NCBI GenBank assembly: GCA_002353525.1
Contig: DEJV01000051.1
Span: 1-35,719, forward strand
DNA: 35,719 nt
Reading direction: 5' to 3'
From: Prevotella sp. UBA2739
Lineage (GTDB): Bacteria; Bacteroidota; Bacteroidia; Bacteroidales; Bacteroidaceae
Part shown: one piece after another, positions 7,109 through 15,170 of the stretch
Layout of the letters: every line of letters begins with the position of its first letter
How positions within the stretch are numbered: the stretch's first letter is position 1
The notes under the pieces: generated by a model
What the model was told of the DNA's origin: nothing
The model's database searches: none
Seen by the model: the letters and a program-made list of their open reading frames with translations, nothing else
Translations under genes and position numbers: made by a program

Positions 7109-8883
7109 TCCTGATGGGGACGCTCGATGTAGGCAATGACCTCGCCCTTGTTGACCTTTGCGCCTTGCTTGACATTGATTTCTACCAACTTGCCACCGAG
7201 AGCTGCGGGAACGGCAACGATCTCGCCCCAAGGAGCCTGAATGTAGCAGAACTGGTCGCCCTCGTTGTATTCCTTGCCGATGTAAGGCTCGGTGGTAGGA
7301 GCGCACTCGCCCTCGCCGTTGAACTCCCAGTAGAGCTGACCCTTGACAGGAGCCACGATGGCATCGGCCTTGGCATGCTTGAATGCGCTGAGCTGCTCGG
7401 GAGAGAGCTTGGTGCCCAGTTTGGCATCCTTGGCTTTCTGCAGGTCGGCCAGGAAGTTCTTCTTTGCCTGTCCGCTCTTGTAGTTACGATACTGCTCGGG
7501 GTGCATGGCGAGCTCGTAGAGCTCTTCGTCGTCCTGACCATAGTCCCATCCGTTCTCGTCCATCTCCTTGCGGAAGTCGTCGAGTGCATTGGGGATAAGA
7601 GTGTGCGGGTCGGCATCGGTGAACTCGCGTCCCTGCTTGGCAGCCAGTTCGACCAGTTCGGGAGCGATGGTTCCAGGAATCTTTCCGCTCTTGCCGAGAA
7701 TCATACCCCACATAGAGTCGTCCATCATGACGAAACGTCCCTTGCCCTGAGCCATGGTGAGCAGGTTCATGAGGGCAATGTTCTTGACGTACTGAGAGAA
7801 TGGTGTTACGAGTGGGGGATAACCTACGCGTGGCCATACGTAAGCCACCTCGTCGAACAGTTTGACGAGCATATCGTCGGTAGAAAGCTCGGGCTCGCCC
7901 TTAGCTTTCAGTGTGTTGTTGATGACATGATGGATGCCAGCGAGGTCGGCCATCATCGATCCCATCATACCGCCGGGCAGACCGCAGCCGAGCAGCAGCG
8001 ACGACATGTGCTTGTTGCCTGGGTTGATGAAGTAGCCGAGCCAGTCGTCAATGAACTCCTGGGTGAGGGCACGTGCGCGCATGTACGCGTTCATATTGAT
8101 TTCCTTCACCTCGAAGCCCTCGTGTTTCAACATCGACTGCACAGAGATGATGTCGGGATGCACTTTACCCCATGACAGTGGCTCGATGGCGGTATCGATG
8201 ACGTCTGCACCGTTGTTGCAGACCTCCAGGATGCTAGCCATTGACAGGCCTGGGCCAGAGTGTCCGTGATACTGGATGATGACATCGGGGTGCTTGGTCT
8301 TGATGGCCTTGGTCAGGGCACCCAGCAGGGCGGGCTGACCGATACCAGCCATATCCTTCAAGCAGATTTCCTCAGCGCCAGCTGCAATCACCTGGTCGGC
8401 AATGTTGGTATAGTACTCCACAGTGTGAACGGGAGATGTGGTGATACAAAGAGTGGCCTGCGGGGTCATGCCTGCAGCCTTAGCCCATTTCACCGAAGGG
8501 ATGATATTGCGAACGTCGTTCAGACCGCAGAAGATACGCGGGATGTCGACGCCCTGGGCGTGCTTTACCTTATACTGAAGTTCACGAACATCATCGGGTA
8601 CAGGATACATGCGCAGGGCGTTGAGGCCACGGTCGAGCATATGTGTCTTGATACCCACTTCATTGAATGGCTTACAGAAAGCACGTACAGCAGCATTGGG
8701 GTTCTCGCCTGCCAGCAGGTTCACCTGCTCGAAAGCACCACCATTGGTCTCCACACGATCGAATACGCCCATGTCGATGATGGCGGGGGCAATGCGCTCT
8801 AACTGATCTTTGCGTGGCTGAAACTTACCAGAAGACTGCCACATGTCTCTGTAAACAAGACTGAACTGGATTCTTTTTTTCAT
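7105..8883 (-). CDS. biotin-type carboxyltransferase (oxaloacetate decarboxylase alpha / pyruvate carboxylase B-like), degenerate biotin domain
   Basis: This 592-residue protein has a carboxyltransferase barrel. The usual RDAHQS signature appears as Y-R-D13-M-W-Q-S, the metal-site Lys is K176 in CLKDMAG, and the HxH pair is H206/H208 in QYHGHSGPG. A helical PYC/OADA region follows (about 290-500) and then a C-terminal biotinyl-type barrel (about 505-590). At the tip where biotin proteins have (E/A)MKM, this one reads Q549-A-P-W-G, so the biotinylated lysine is missing. Either biotin is carried by a separate subunit or the domain is structural. In the family these enzymes move carboxyl groups between oxaloacetate or pyruvate and biotin, often in Na+-pumping complexes. 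The membrane subunits are not in this window. The gene overlaps the HD gene by ATGA. Confidence 0.75.
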   Translation of the reverse strand: MKKRIQFSLVYRDMWQSSGKFQPRKDQLERIAPAIIDMGVFDRVETNGGAFEQVNLLAGENPNAAVRAFCKPFNEVGIKTHMLDRGLNALRMYPVPDDVRELQYKVKHAQGVDIPRIFCGLNDVRNIIPSVKWAKAAGMTPQATLCITTSPVHTVEYYTNIADQVIAAGAEEICLKDMAGIGQPALLGALTKAIKTKHPDVIIQYHGHSGPGLSMASILEVCNNGADVIDTAIEPLSWGKVHPDIISVQSMLKHEGFEVKEINMNAYMRARALTQEFIDDWLGYFINPGNKHMSSLLLGCGLPGGMMGSMMADLAGIHHVINNTLKAKGEPELSTDDMLVKLFDEVAYVWPRVGYPPLVTPFSQYVKNIALMNLLTMAQGKGRFVMMDDSMWGMILGKSGKIPGTIAPELVELAAKQGREFTDADPHTLIPNALDDFRKEMDENGWDYGQDDEELYELAMHPEQYRNYKSGQAKKNFLADLQKAKDAKLGTKLSPEQLSAFKHAKADAIVAPVKGQLYWEFNGEGECAPTTEPYIGKEYNEGDQFCYIQAPWGEIVAVPAALGGKLVEINVKQGAKVNKGEVIAYIERPHQE

Positions 8884-8923
8884 ACGATTATTAGATTTGT
8901 GTAATAATTTTCAAAGCTGTCTG

Positions 8924-8931
8924 CAAAAATA
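8924..8931 (-). promoter_or_regulatory. -7 element (TATTTTTG) for the carboxyltransferase gene
   Basis: TAnnTTTG on the minus strand, 40 bases before the ATG at 8883. It is back to back with the plus-strand promoter at 8975, so this is a divergent promoter region. Confidence 0.5.
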
Positions 8932-8974
8932 TATATTTTTTTGGTATGAAACAAATATTTTGCAAATAAATTCC

Positions 8975-8982
8975 TATCTTTG
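8975..8982 (+). promoter_or_regulatory. -7 element (TATCTTTG) for the lipoprotein gene
   Basis: A perfect TAnnTTTG followed by GC, 17 bases before the ATG at 9000. The leader is an A-run instead of a Shine-Dalgarno site. No -33 element at standard spacing is clear. Confidence 0.6.
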
Positions 8983-8999
8983 CAACAAAAAAAAAGAAG

Positions 9000-9752
9000 A
9001 TGAATAAAATGAGAATAGCTATATGGGCTTTAGCCACCTTGCTAATGTGTGCCTGCACTCACAAAAGAACACCTCAAGTAGACGAGTTGGCCGACTCGCT
9101 GTCGGTGTCGACGATGGTGGGCGACTCTGCCATATACGGTCTGGCCTGTGATGGCTGTACTGACTCAGTGATTGTGCTGTTGCCGGCTAAGGGTGGTGAC
9201 CCCGTCACCTATGATATATTGCGAGCAATGAAGCAGCGCAAGGTGATTGGACGACCGAAGATTGGCGATAATCTAGCGGTGATGCTCAATCCTGAGAACC
9301 CAAAGGAGGCTATCAGCGTGGTGGACATTGACGAGTTGAAAGGGTCGTGGGTCTATCTGGTGATGCCCAAACTGCGTGAGGGTGTGAAACAGATGGCATC
9401 CAACAAGGATGTTGATGCTTTGTCGGACTCTGTCATCAACTCGTTGATGGTGCCTCGCGAATATGGCTTTAAGCTGAAGCGCGACTATCAGGCCAGTCCT
9501 ATTGGTATGACTTATCGCTCGGCGACCACCGACGATGAGAGTCCTGTTGTCTATCCTCCGCTGAAGCGCTACCGTGAGTGGCATGTATTTAATGGCAAAC
9601 TGATTCTGGCAGAGTTGTCGGCAGGTATGTCGGGCAAAAAGGCCCATGTGCTTTCGCAAGACACGGCTGAGATCGTGTTTATGATGAAGGATAGTCTGCA
9701 GTTGCGTTTTAAAGATGAGACGCGGAATTACTATCGACAGCAAGAAAAATGA
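9000..9752 (+). CDS. predicted lipoprotein of unknown function (250 aa)
   Basis: The N-terminus is a lipoprotein signal (IAIWALATLLMCAC), with C19 as the likely lipidated residue and C17 as an alternative. The mature protein has an acidic N-terminal part with VDELADSLS, a YGLACDGCTDSVIVLLP segment holding a CxxC-like pair, and a beta-rich remainder. I do not recognise a family with certainty. It should sit in the periplasm or at the outer membrane. It is monocistronic: it diverges from the carboxyltransferase and faces the coaE cluster across a hairpin terminator. An alternative start is the ATG at 9009. Confidence 0.7.
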   Translation: MNKMRIAIWALATLLMCACTHKRTPQVDELADSLSVSTMVGDSAIYGLACDGCTDSVIVLLPAKGGDPVTYDILRAMKQRKVIGRPKIGDNLAVMLNPENPKEAISVVDIDELKGSWVYLVMPKLREGVKQMASNKDVDALSDSVINSLMVPREYGFKLKRDYQASPIGMTYRSATTDDESPVVYPPLKRYREWHVFNGKLILAELSAGMSGKKAHVLSQDTAEIVFMMKDSLQLRFKDETRNYYRQQEK

Positions 9753-9763
9753 GAATGTTCGGT

Positions 9764-9826
9764 AATTGATAATTGACAATTAGCCCCTTTGTGAATTGAT
9801 AATTGACAATTGATAATTGATAATTA
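9764..9826 (+). repeat. AATTGAY heptamer arrays, two blocks
   Basis: Block 1 is AATTGAT-AATTGAC-AATTA (9764-9782). Block 2 is AATTGAT-AATTGAC-AATTGAT-AATTGAT-AATTA (9794-9826). Both end in AATTAGCCCC and are separated by CTTTGTG. They lie on the sense strand, 11 bases after the lipoprotein stop. Because the unit is 7 bases and contains TGA and TAA across the junction, an array puts stops in all three frames. Confidence 0.85.
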
Positions 9827-9864
9827 GCCCCCTCCAAATTCATGAGCGAGTTTGGAGGGGGCTA
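9825..9864. terminator. bidirectional hairpin between convergent genes
   Basis: TAGCCCCCTCCAAA (9825-9838) pairs perfectly with TTTGGAGGGGGCTA (9851-9864), a 14-bp stem with a 12-base loop, followed by the T-rich TTAGATTTGTTCTTTCTT. It sits between the lipoprotein and the DUF5606 stop, so it can end transcription in both directions. The left arm begins in the last heptamer remnant. Confidence 0.75.
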
Positions 9865-9908
9865 TTAGATTTGTTCTTTCTTAATGATTCCGAATACTGC
9901 TTGGCAGA

Positions 9909-10928
9909 TTACTCCTGCTCTTTGCGATCGTCTACGTTGTCGCCCTCGGTGGGAGCCAGTGCTTCCTCAAAGTCGGTGATGCCGGCCTTGACGAGAATGT
10001 TGTACCATGAGCAGAGCTTCTTGATGTCGCTGTCGTGCACGCGATCGCGGTCGAAATCGGGCAGTACCTCAGCGAAATAGTCGCGCAGTTCTTTGCTGCT
10101 GCATTTCTTGAAGTTGATAGAGCACTCTTTGCCTTCTTCCTTATCGCGGATGTTGGCAAGCACCTTCATCAGGGGGATGTCCTCTGTCTCGGTGAACATG
10201 GCGATGTCGGCCAGGCTTGTCACACGGTCGGTGGCAAAGGCGGGTAAACGCTTATGTGTTTCGTCGAGTGCCTCGACGATGAGATTCATTCTACCTCTTG
10301 ATACGAGTTTGTAAAGTCCCGGTTTCCCGGCAATAGAGAGAATTGTCTGTACCATTGTTTTTTTATTATTTTTGATTGTGTTTAAAATGTCGTCTAATTG
10401 TTTGTTGATGTCTTGTTGTCCGTCGTTGACGATTTCGAACTGACAGCGACGCCGCACTTCTTGTTGCGGAAGCTGGCGGTGGATCCATTCGAGCGTTTTC
10501 TCACGCGAGATGCCGTCGCGCATCATCACCCGGCTGATGCGTACCTCGAGCGGCGCAGTGACGCATACCACATAGTCGAATGGGATGCGGCGGTCGAAAC
10601 CGCTGTCGAAGAGAATGGCGCTCTCCATCCACTCTGTCCCCGATGCCAGATAGTCGGCGGCGACAGCAGGATGCACCACGGCGTTGACAGCCTGTTTGTT
10701 GTCTTCCGACTGCAAGAGAAACTGGGCGAGCACAGGTTTGCATAGTTCGCCATCCTGGTAGACGGCTGGTCCTACCAGTGCTGTCAGTCCTTCGCGGATG
10801 CTTTGCGAGGTGCGCATCAGGCGCTTGGCGGCGCTGTCGCAGTCGTACACCTCGATGCCGCGTAGCTGCAATTGCTTGCACACAAAACTCTTTCCGCTGC
10901 CGATGCCTCCGGTAATGGCTATTCTCAT
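9909..10928 (-). CDS. coaE: dephospho-CoA kinase fused in frame to a DUF5606 protein
   Basis: Residues 1-185 are dephospho-CoA kinase, the last step of coenzyme A synthesis. They include the P-loop GGIGSGKS (7-14), the Y-D-C-D segment with D29/D31, and the VVCVTAP strand. The linker NTIKNNKKT leads without a stop into residues 192-339, which begin MVQTILSIAGKPGLYKLVSRG and match the Bacteroidetes DUF5606 family from its first residue. The DUF5606 part has an ATG at 10355 preceded by an A-rich leader, so it could also be made alone (9909-10355). The two are normally expected as adjacent genes. The start overlaps the YbbR gene stop by ATGA (10925-10928). Confidence 0.8.
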   Translation of the reverse strand: MRIAITGGIGSGKSFVCKQLQLRGIEVYDCDSAAKRLMRTSQSIREGLTALVGPAVYQDGELCKPVLAQFLLQSEDNKQAVNAVVHPAVAADYLASGTEWMESAILFDSGFDRRIPFDYVVCVTAPLEVRISRVMMRDGISREKTLEWIHRQLPQQEVRRRCQFEIVNDGQQDINKQLDDILNTIKNNKKTMVQTILSIAGKPGLYKLVSRGRMNLIVEALDETHKRLPAFATDRVTSLADIAMFTETEDIPLMKVLANIRDKEEGKECSINFKKCSSKELRDYFAEVLPDFDRDRVHDSDIKKLCSWYNILVKAGITDFEEALAPTEGDNVDDRKEQE

Positions 10929-11908
10929 TGCTGCTCAATCAGATAGTCTACCTGTTTCAGCGCGGTGCTGGCTTTGGTGATGCCATAGGGCGTTGAGCGC
11001 AGATAAATGTTACACTTGTCGGAGGGGTGACCGGCCACGTCGTTATAGTCGACAACCACGCTGAAGCTCTCGGGCCGTATCGACCTGAACAAGCTGGCAC
11101 CGGTAACGAACACCACCTTCACGCGGGCAGGGAACGTGCGCAGAATCTTGTCGGCAGGCACATTGATGGGGGTGATGGGTACCTCGATGCTCTCTTCGGT
11201 GAGCACGTCGGGATAGAAGCTGACGTCGACGATGGAGGGTATGCACTTCACACCGCGCATCTTGCGGATGTTCACACTCTGCGTGATGGTGTCGGTCACA
11301 TCCTCCAATTGTACGTTTTCGGTATACACAAACTTGATGCTGTCGAGAATCGACTCGCTGGCATAGATGGTGATGCTATCGGGCGAAAATTTCGTCTTGG
11401 CAATATAATAGCTTTCGCCCGGTGTCACCTTTCCTAATAGGCGGATGGGCACGCGCTTGTTGAGTCCGTAGTTGAAGTAGAACTCAAACTTCTCGGGTTT
11501 CAGCTGCACCACTTTCGACGAGCCAAAGAGGCGTTGGTCCAGCTGTTTCTTGATGTCGGCAGACTGGAACAGTCCACGCCCTTCGGTCTTGGCGTAAGTC
11601 TTGAAGTCTACATCCAGCGGGCGAACCGTCTCGCCATAGACGTAAGCCACGAGCGAGTAGCCTTTGTCGCGCACGGTGACGCGCAGTGTGTCCTCGCCAT
11701 CGCCGGTGATCACTACGTTCTTCGGGATGTTGACCACCCTTATGGGCACGAGTATTTCGCGCTCGTAAGTCTCGTTCAGAGCCAATACCAACCAAAATGT
11801 CCCGCTCAAGAAGAGAAAGAACAAAAAAATCAGAAACTCCTTGTTCAACGAACTGAATAAGAAGTTCCTGACAAGTTTGAGCGTACGCATCATCCGAGAC
11901 TCACTCAT
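10925..11908 (-). CDS. YbbR-like domain protein
   Basis: This 327-residue protein has one N-terminal membrane segment (about 22-43, EFLIFLFFLFLSGTFWLVLAL) followed by repeated YbbR-like beta domains. They are visible in the pattern of VPI-x-V-x-N motifs (VPIRVVNIP, VPIRLLGKV, VPITPINVP). Such proteins are anchored in the inner membrane with the domains outside the cytoplasm; their function is poorly known. The place between yajC and coaE is the usual Bacteroidetes arrangement. The gene starts 13 bases after yajC and overlaps coaE by four bases. Confidence 0.85.
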   Translation of the reverse strand: MSESRMMRTLKLVRNFLFSSLNKEFLIFLFFLFLSGTFWLVLALNETYEREILVPIRVVNIPKNVVITGDGEDTLRVTVRDKGYSLVAYVYGETVRPLDVDFKTYAKTEGRGLFQSADIKKQLDQRLFGSSKVVQLKPEKFEFYFNYGLNKRVPIRLLGKVTPGESYYIAKTKFSPDSITIYASESILDSIKFVYTENVQLEDVTDTITQSVNIRKMRGVKCIPSIVDVSFYPDVLTEESIEVPITPINVPADKILRTFPARVKVVFVTGASLFRSIRPESFSVVVDYNDVAGHPSDKCNIYLRSTPYGITKASTALKQVDYLIEQQ

Positions 11909-11921
11909 TCCACCTTATTTA

Positions 11922-12245
11922 TTATTTTACGGGTGCGTTGGTGGCAGCCACGTCGGCGAAGACATAATTGCGGTCTACGCGAATCACAACGCCCTTGGCC
12001 ACTTCGAGCTCGATGATGTTAGCGGCTACGTCGATACGCTTCACCGTACCATAGACACCGCCACCAGTTACTACTTTAGCTCCTTCCTGCAATGAGTTCT
12101 GGAAGTTGCGAATCTCTTTCTGTTTCTTCTGTTGTGGACGAATCATAAAGAACCACATGATGGCAAAGATTGCCAACATCATCAGAAGCATCGGCATTGC
12201 ACTGCCTTGCTGCGCCTGGGCAGCTAGAAACATAGATGTCATCAT
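11922..12245 (-). CDS. yajC: preprotein translocase subunit YajC
   Basis: This 107-residue protein has the YajC plan: one membrane helix (about 19-36, MPMLLMMLAIFAIMWFFMI), then RPQQKKQKE and the conserved GAKVVTGGGVYGTVKRID segment. It associates with SecDF at the inner membrane. Start is ATG at 12245, directly followed by a second ATG at 12242. It lies 35 bases after nusB and is probably in the same transcript. Confidence 0.93.
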   Translation of the reverse strand: MMTSMFLAAQAQQGSAMPMLLMMLAIFAIMWFFMIRPQQKKQKEIRNFQNSLQEGAKVVTGGGVYGTVKRIDVAANIIELEVAKGVVIRVDRNYVFADVAATNAPVK

Positions 12246-12280
12246 TTTAAATTTTTAGTTTTTTATGTTTTAATACCTTT

Positions 12281-13294
12281 CTAAATCATTTCAGCATCAG
12301 CGTCAGCGTCAGCATAGTCGCCGTCGTTCATCTGAAGGTCGTTCTGTGCTCTGTGCGGATGCAGTATGTCCATGCTCTTCATCATTCTGCCAGTTCTGAC
12401 AAGGTGGCGGGCAATGGCGTCGAGCATGCCATTGATGTAGGAACCGCTCTTCGGAGTGCTGTATGCCTTAGCCAGTTCCACATATTCGTTGATGGTCACG
12501 CTCACCGGAATGTTGGGGAAGGTGAGCATTTCGGCCAGGGCAATCTGCATGATGACCACATCCATATAAGCCAGACGCGAGAAATCCCAGTTGCGGCTGG
12601 CCTCGCTCATGTAGCGCTGATACTGGTCGGCATTGAGGATGGTAGAGCGGAACAGTTTGCGTGCGAAGTCCTTGTCCTCGATGTCCTTATACTCGGGCAG
12701 CAGTTCCTGGTTCTTTCCGTTCTTCGGGTCGAAGCGCTTGATGGTCTTGATGACAAACGTGTCGACAATCTCCTTGTCGTCGTTCCAGTAGAGGCTCTTC
12801 TCCTCAAGCAGGGCCTCCAGTTCGTCGTTGTCCTGGATGAGTGCCTTATAGAGTCGGCGCCACACCTCGCGGTCGGCATCGTAGCTGTCGTCGTCGGAAG
12901 CCATATACTCCTGATAGATCTGGCTCTGCTCTATCTGCGAATACAGTTTGTGGATATACTCCACGTCGTTCTCCCACACCTGCTTCTGGTTGCCGATAAA
13001 CTCGTTGAGTTGCTTGTTCTCTTCCAGCTGAATGGCAAACTTGTTGTAGGCAAACTTCGTCGAGGGCATGGGTGTCCCTTCGCGTTTGGCCCTTTGTTCG
13101 CCCACTTGCACATGGCGCAAAGCCTCCTTGCTGAGCGCCACGATGAGTGCCAGCATGTAGTTGTATAAATCATAAGCTTTGGAAAGGCTGAAAATCAGTT
13201 CTTTTTCAGCATTGTCCATGTTCTTGTTACCGTTTTGATAGTATGCGTAGGTTAACTGAACGACTTTGATACGAATTAATTCTCTGTTGATCAT
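12281..13294 (-). CDS. nusB: transcription antitermination factor NusB (long Bacteroidetes form)
   Basis: Residues from about 225 onward carry the NusB fold signature (AYMDVVIMQIALAEML, then VSVTINEYVELAKAYSTPKSG and INGMLDAIAR). NusB binds boxA RNA with S10 in rRNA antitermination. At 337 residues it is more than twice the length of the E. coli protein, because of a long helical N-terminal region beginning INRELIRIKVVQLTYAYYQ. This extension is usual in Bacteroidetes. The tail is acidic (DYADADADAEMI). Its promoter is at 13344-13351 and it heads the nusB-yajC-ybbR-coaE unit. Confidence 0.92.
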   Translation of the reverse strand: MINRELIRIKVVQLTYAYYQNGNKNMDNAEKELIFSLSKAYDLYNYMLALIVALSKEALRHVQVGEQRAKREGTPMPSTKFAYNKFAIQLEENKQLNEFIGNQKQVWENDVEYIHKLYSQIEQSQIYQEYMASDDDSYDADREVWRRLYKALIQDNDELEALLEEKSLYWNDDKEIVDTFVIKTIKRFDPKNGKNQELLPEYKDIEDKDFARKLFRSTILNADQYQRYMSEASRNWDFSRLAYMDVVIMQIALAEMLTFPNIPVSVTINEYVELAKAYSTPKSGSYINGMLDAIARHLVRTGRMMKSMDILHPHRAQNDLQMNDGDYADADADAEMI

Positions 13295-13343
13295 TTCTCT
13301 AAATGTATATGCTTATTCGTTACCAATCTTTTTTTAACGGTTG

Positions 13344-13351
13344 CAAAGATA
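13344..13351 (-). promoter_or_regulatory. -7 element (TATCTTTG) for nusB
   Basis: A perfect TAnnTTTG on the minus strand, 49 bases before the nusB ATG, divergent from the rplY promoter. Confidence 0.6.
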
Positions 13352-13412
13352 GTCGAAAATCGTGTGATATGCAAGAATCAACATATATTTTTATCATTTT
13401 TTTTAGCATTTC

Positions 13413-13443
13413 TTGCTAGATTCAATAAAAAGCCGTACCTTTG
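13413..13443 (+). promoter_or_regulatory. rplY promoter
   Basis: A TTG (13413-13415), a 20-base spacer and the -7 TACCTTTG (13436-13443). It gives a leader of about 90 bases before the ATG at 13542, long enough for leader-level control, but I see no convincing conserved structure in it. Confidence 0.6.
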
Positions 13444-13541
13444 CACCGCTTTTTTGAGCACATCGAAGAATCGTATTCTCGTGTGATGGCGAATTAAGCG
13501 CATTTTAAACAAATTAAAATCTTAATTTAGAGTAACACATT

Positions 13542-14141
13542 ATGAAAGAGATTAATGTAACAGGTCAGAAGAGAAGCGACCTTGGCAAGAAGGCTTCTCG
13601 CATCGCAAGAAAAGAAGGTCTTGTACCCTGCAACCTTTATGGTGAGGCTAAAGGTGAGAACGGTCTGCCTCAGGCTGTGTCGTTTGTTGTACCCATGACC
13701 GACCTGCGCAAGGTGGTCTACACACCTCATGTGTATGTGGTGAACCTCAACATCGACGGTGAGGAGCACAAGGCTATTATGAAGGAGCTGCAGTTCCACC
13801 CCACAACCGATGCGCTGATGCACATCGACTTCTACGAGGTGACTGAGGATAAACCCATCGTGATTGGTATTCCCGTGAAGCTGAATGGTCTGGCTCAGGG
13901 TGTTCGCGACGGTGGACGTATGAACCTTTCTATTCGTAAGATCAACGTGAAGGCTCCTTATAAGAACATTCCCGAGGTACTCGACATCGACGTTACCAAC
14001 TTGACTATTGGCAAGAGCATCAAGGTGGGTCAGCTGAGCTTCGAGGGTCTTGAGATGGCTACCAGCAAGGAAGTTGTGGTTTGCTCTATCAAGGCTACAC
14101 GTAAGTCGAACGCTGCTGCTCAGGCTGCTGAGGAGGCATAA
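13542..14141 (+). CDS. rplY: 50S ribosomal protein L25 (general stress protein Ctc type)
   Basis: This 199-residue protein is the long Ctc form of L25. The N-terminal domain binds 5S rRNA (REINVTGQKR-type start, KKASRIARKEGLVPCNLYG). The C-terminal TL5-like beta domain follows (about 95-185, VIGIPVKLNGLAQGVRDGG). It ends in an alanine-rich tail. The gene leads an operon with pth 5 bases downstream. Confidence 0.93.
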   Translation: MKEINVTGQKRSDLGKKASRIARKEGLVPCNLYGEAKGENGLPQAVSFVVPMTDLRKVVYTPHVYVVNLNIDGEEHKAIMKELQFHPTTDALMHIDFYEVTEDKPIVIGIPVKLNGLAQGVRDGGRMNLSIRKINVKAPYKNIPEVLDIDVTNLTIGKSIKVGQLSFEGLEMATSKEVVVCSIKATRKSNAAAQAAEEA

Positions 14142-14146
14142 ACCGA

Positions 14147-14731
14147 ATGGACAAATACTTGATTGTTGGTTTGGGCAATCCCGGCGCAGAGTACGAGATG
14201 ACCCGCCACAACACAGGATTTATGGTATTGGACGCCTTCGCCAAGGCGTCCAATATTGTTTTTGAGGACCGTCGCTATGGCTTTGTGGCCGAGACGTCCT
14301 TGAAAGGGAGGAAAGTGCTGTTGCTCAAGCCCACCACCTTTATGAATCTGAGCGGGAATGCCGTGCGCTATTGGCTCAACAAAGAGAATATCGACCAGAG
14401 CCGGCTGCTGGTCATCTCCGACGATGTGGCATTGCCACTGGGACAGTTCCGCTTGAAGGCCAACGGCAGTAATGGTGGACATAACGGACTGGGGCACATA
14501 CAACAGCTGATCGGACAACAGTATGCACGGCTGCGCATGGGCATCGGCAACGACTTCCCGCACGGCATGCAGGTGAACTGGGTGCTAGGGCGATACAACG
14601 ATGAGGAGATGCAGACGCTTCAGCCCGCCATCAATCTGGGTGTTGACATCATCAAGAGTTTTGTTCTCGCCGGCATCGACATCACCATGAACCAATATAA
14701 CAAACTAGGGAAAGGAGCAAAAAATGGCTGA
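14147..14731 (+). CDS. pth: peptidyl-tRNA hydrolase
   Basis: This 194-residue enzyme releases tRNA from prematurely dropped peptidyl-tRNA. The N-terminal signature LIVGLGNPGAEYEMTRHN contains N11 and the catalytic H21. KPTTFMNLSG, the VISDDV segment with the catalytic Asp, and GSNGGHNGLGHI are all present. It starts 5 bases after rplY and its last 8 bases overlap the next gene. Confidence 0.95.
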   Translation: MDKYLIVGLGNPGAEYEMTRHNTGFMVLDAFAKASNIVFEDRRYGFVAETSLKGRKVLLLKPTTFMNLSGNAVRYWLNKENIDQSRLLVISDDVALPLGQFRLKANGSNGGHNGLGHIQQLIGQQYARLRMGIGNDFPHGMQVNWVLGRYNDEEMQTLQPAINLGVDIIKSFVLAGIDITMNQYNKLGKGAKNG

Positions 14732-15170
14732 TACGGCACGCATTGACAAGTGGCTGTGGGCATCGCGCATCTTCAAGACTCGATCTATTGCTGCCGATGC
14801 CTGTAAGAACGGGCGCGTCACCATTGCCGGAGTGAACGTAAAGCCCAGCCGTCCGTTGAAGGTCGGCGAGGTGGTCGATGTGAAGAAGCCTCCCATTACC
14901 TATTCCTTCCGCGTGCTGAAATGTATAGAGCAGCGCGTGGGAGCCAAGCTCGTTCCCGAGATCTACGAGAATGTGACCGACCCCAAGCAATACGAGTTGT
15001 TGGAAATGAGTCGTATCAGCGGATTTGTCAACAGAGCCCGGGGTACGGGTCGTCCCACCAAGAAAGACCGTCGCGCCATGGAGTCGTTTGTCGAGCCAGC
15101 CCTCTTCGGATTCTTCGACGATGATGATGATGACATGTTCGACGAAGACGAAATGATAATTGATAATTGA
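14724..15170 (+). CDS. S4-domain RNA-binding protein (Hsp15-like)
   Basis: This 148-residue protein has an S4 domain (about 5-65: RIDKWLWASRIFKTRS..A.D.C..GRVTIAGVNVKPS). It resembles Hsp15/HslR, which binds free 50S subunits carrying nascent chains. The basic middle (RPTKKDRRAME) is followed by an acidic tail with seven Asp in a row interrupted once (FFDDDDDDMFDEDE). The final MIIDN and the stop codon lie inside the AATTGAY heptamer array, so the present C-terminus seems to have been set by that repeat. It overlaps pth by 8 bases. Confidence 0.85.
   Translation: MADTARIDKWLWASRIFKTRSIAADACKNGRVTIAGVNVKPSRPLKVGEVVDVKKPPITYSFRVLKCIEQRVGAKLVPEIYENVTDPKQYELLEMSRISGFVNRARGTGRPTKKDRRAMESFVEPALFGFFDDDDDDMFDEDEMIIDN

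Noticed and set aside
7114..8175. Long plus-strand open frame opposite the carboxyltransferase gene
   Set aside because: It mirrors the codon structure of the minus-strand gene, lacks any domain, and the minus-strand protein is clearly conserved. The same reasoning applies to the long antisense frames at 12353-13168, 23315-24400, 25052-26074 and 32480-33433.
10356..10376. Programmed frameshift site in the A-rich linker between CoaE and DUF5606
   Set aside because: The frame is already continuous, and the A-run is not in the X-XXY-YYZ register needed for a standard -1 slip.
13444..13541. Riboswitch or tRNA in the long rplY leader
   Set aside because: I could not fold a cloverleaf or recognise any conserved riboswitch core; only generic AT-rich sequence is visible.
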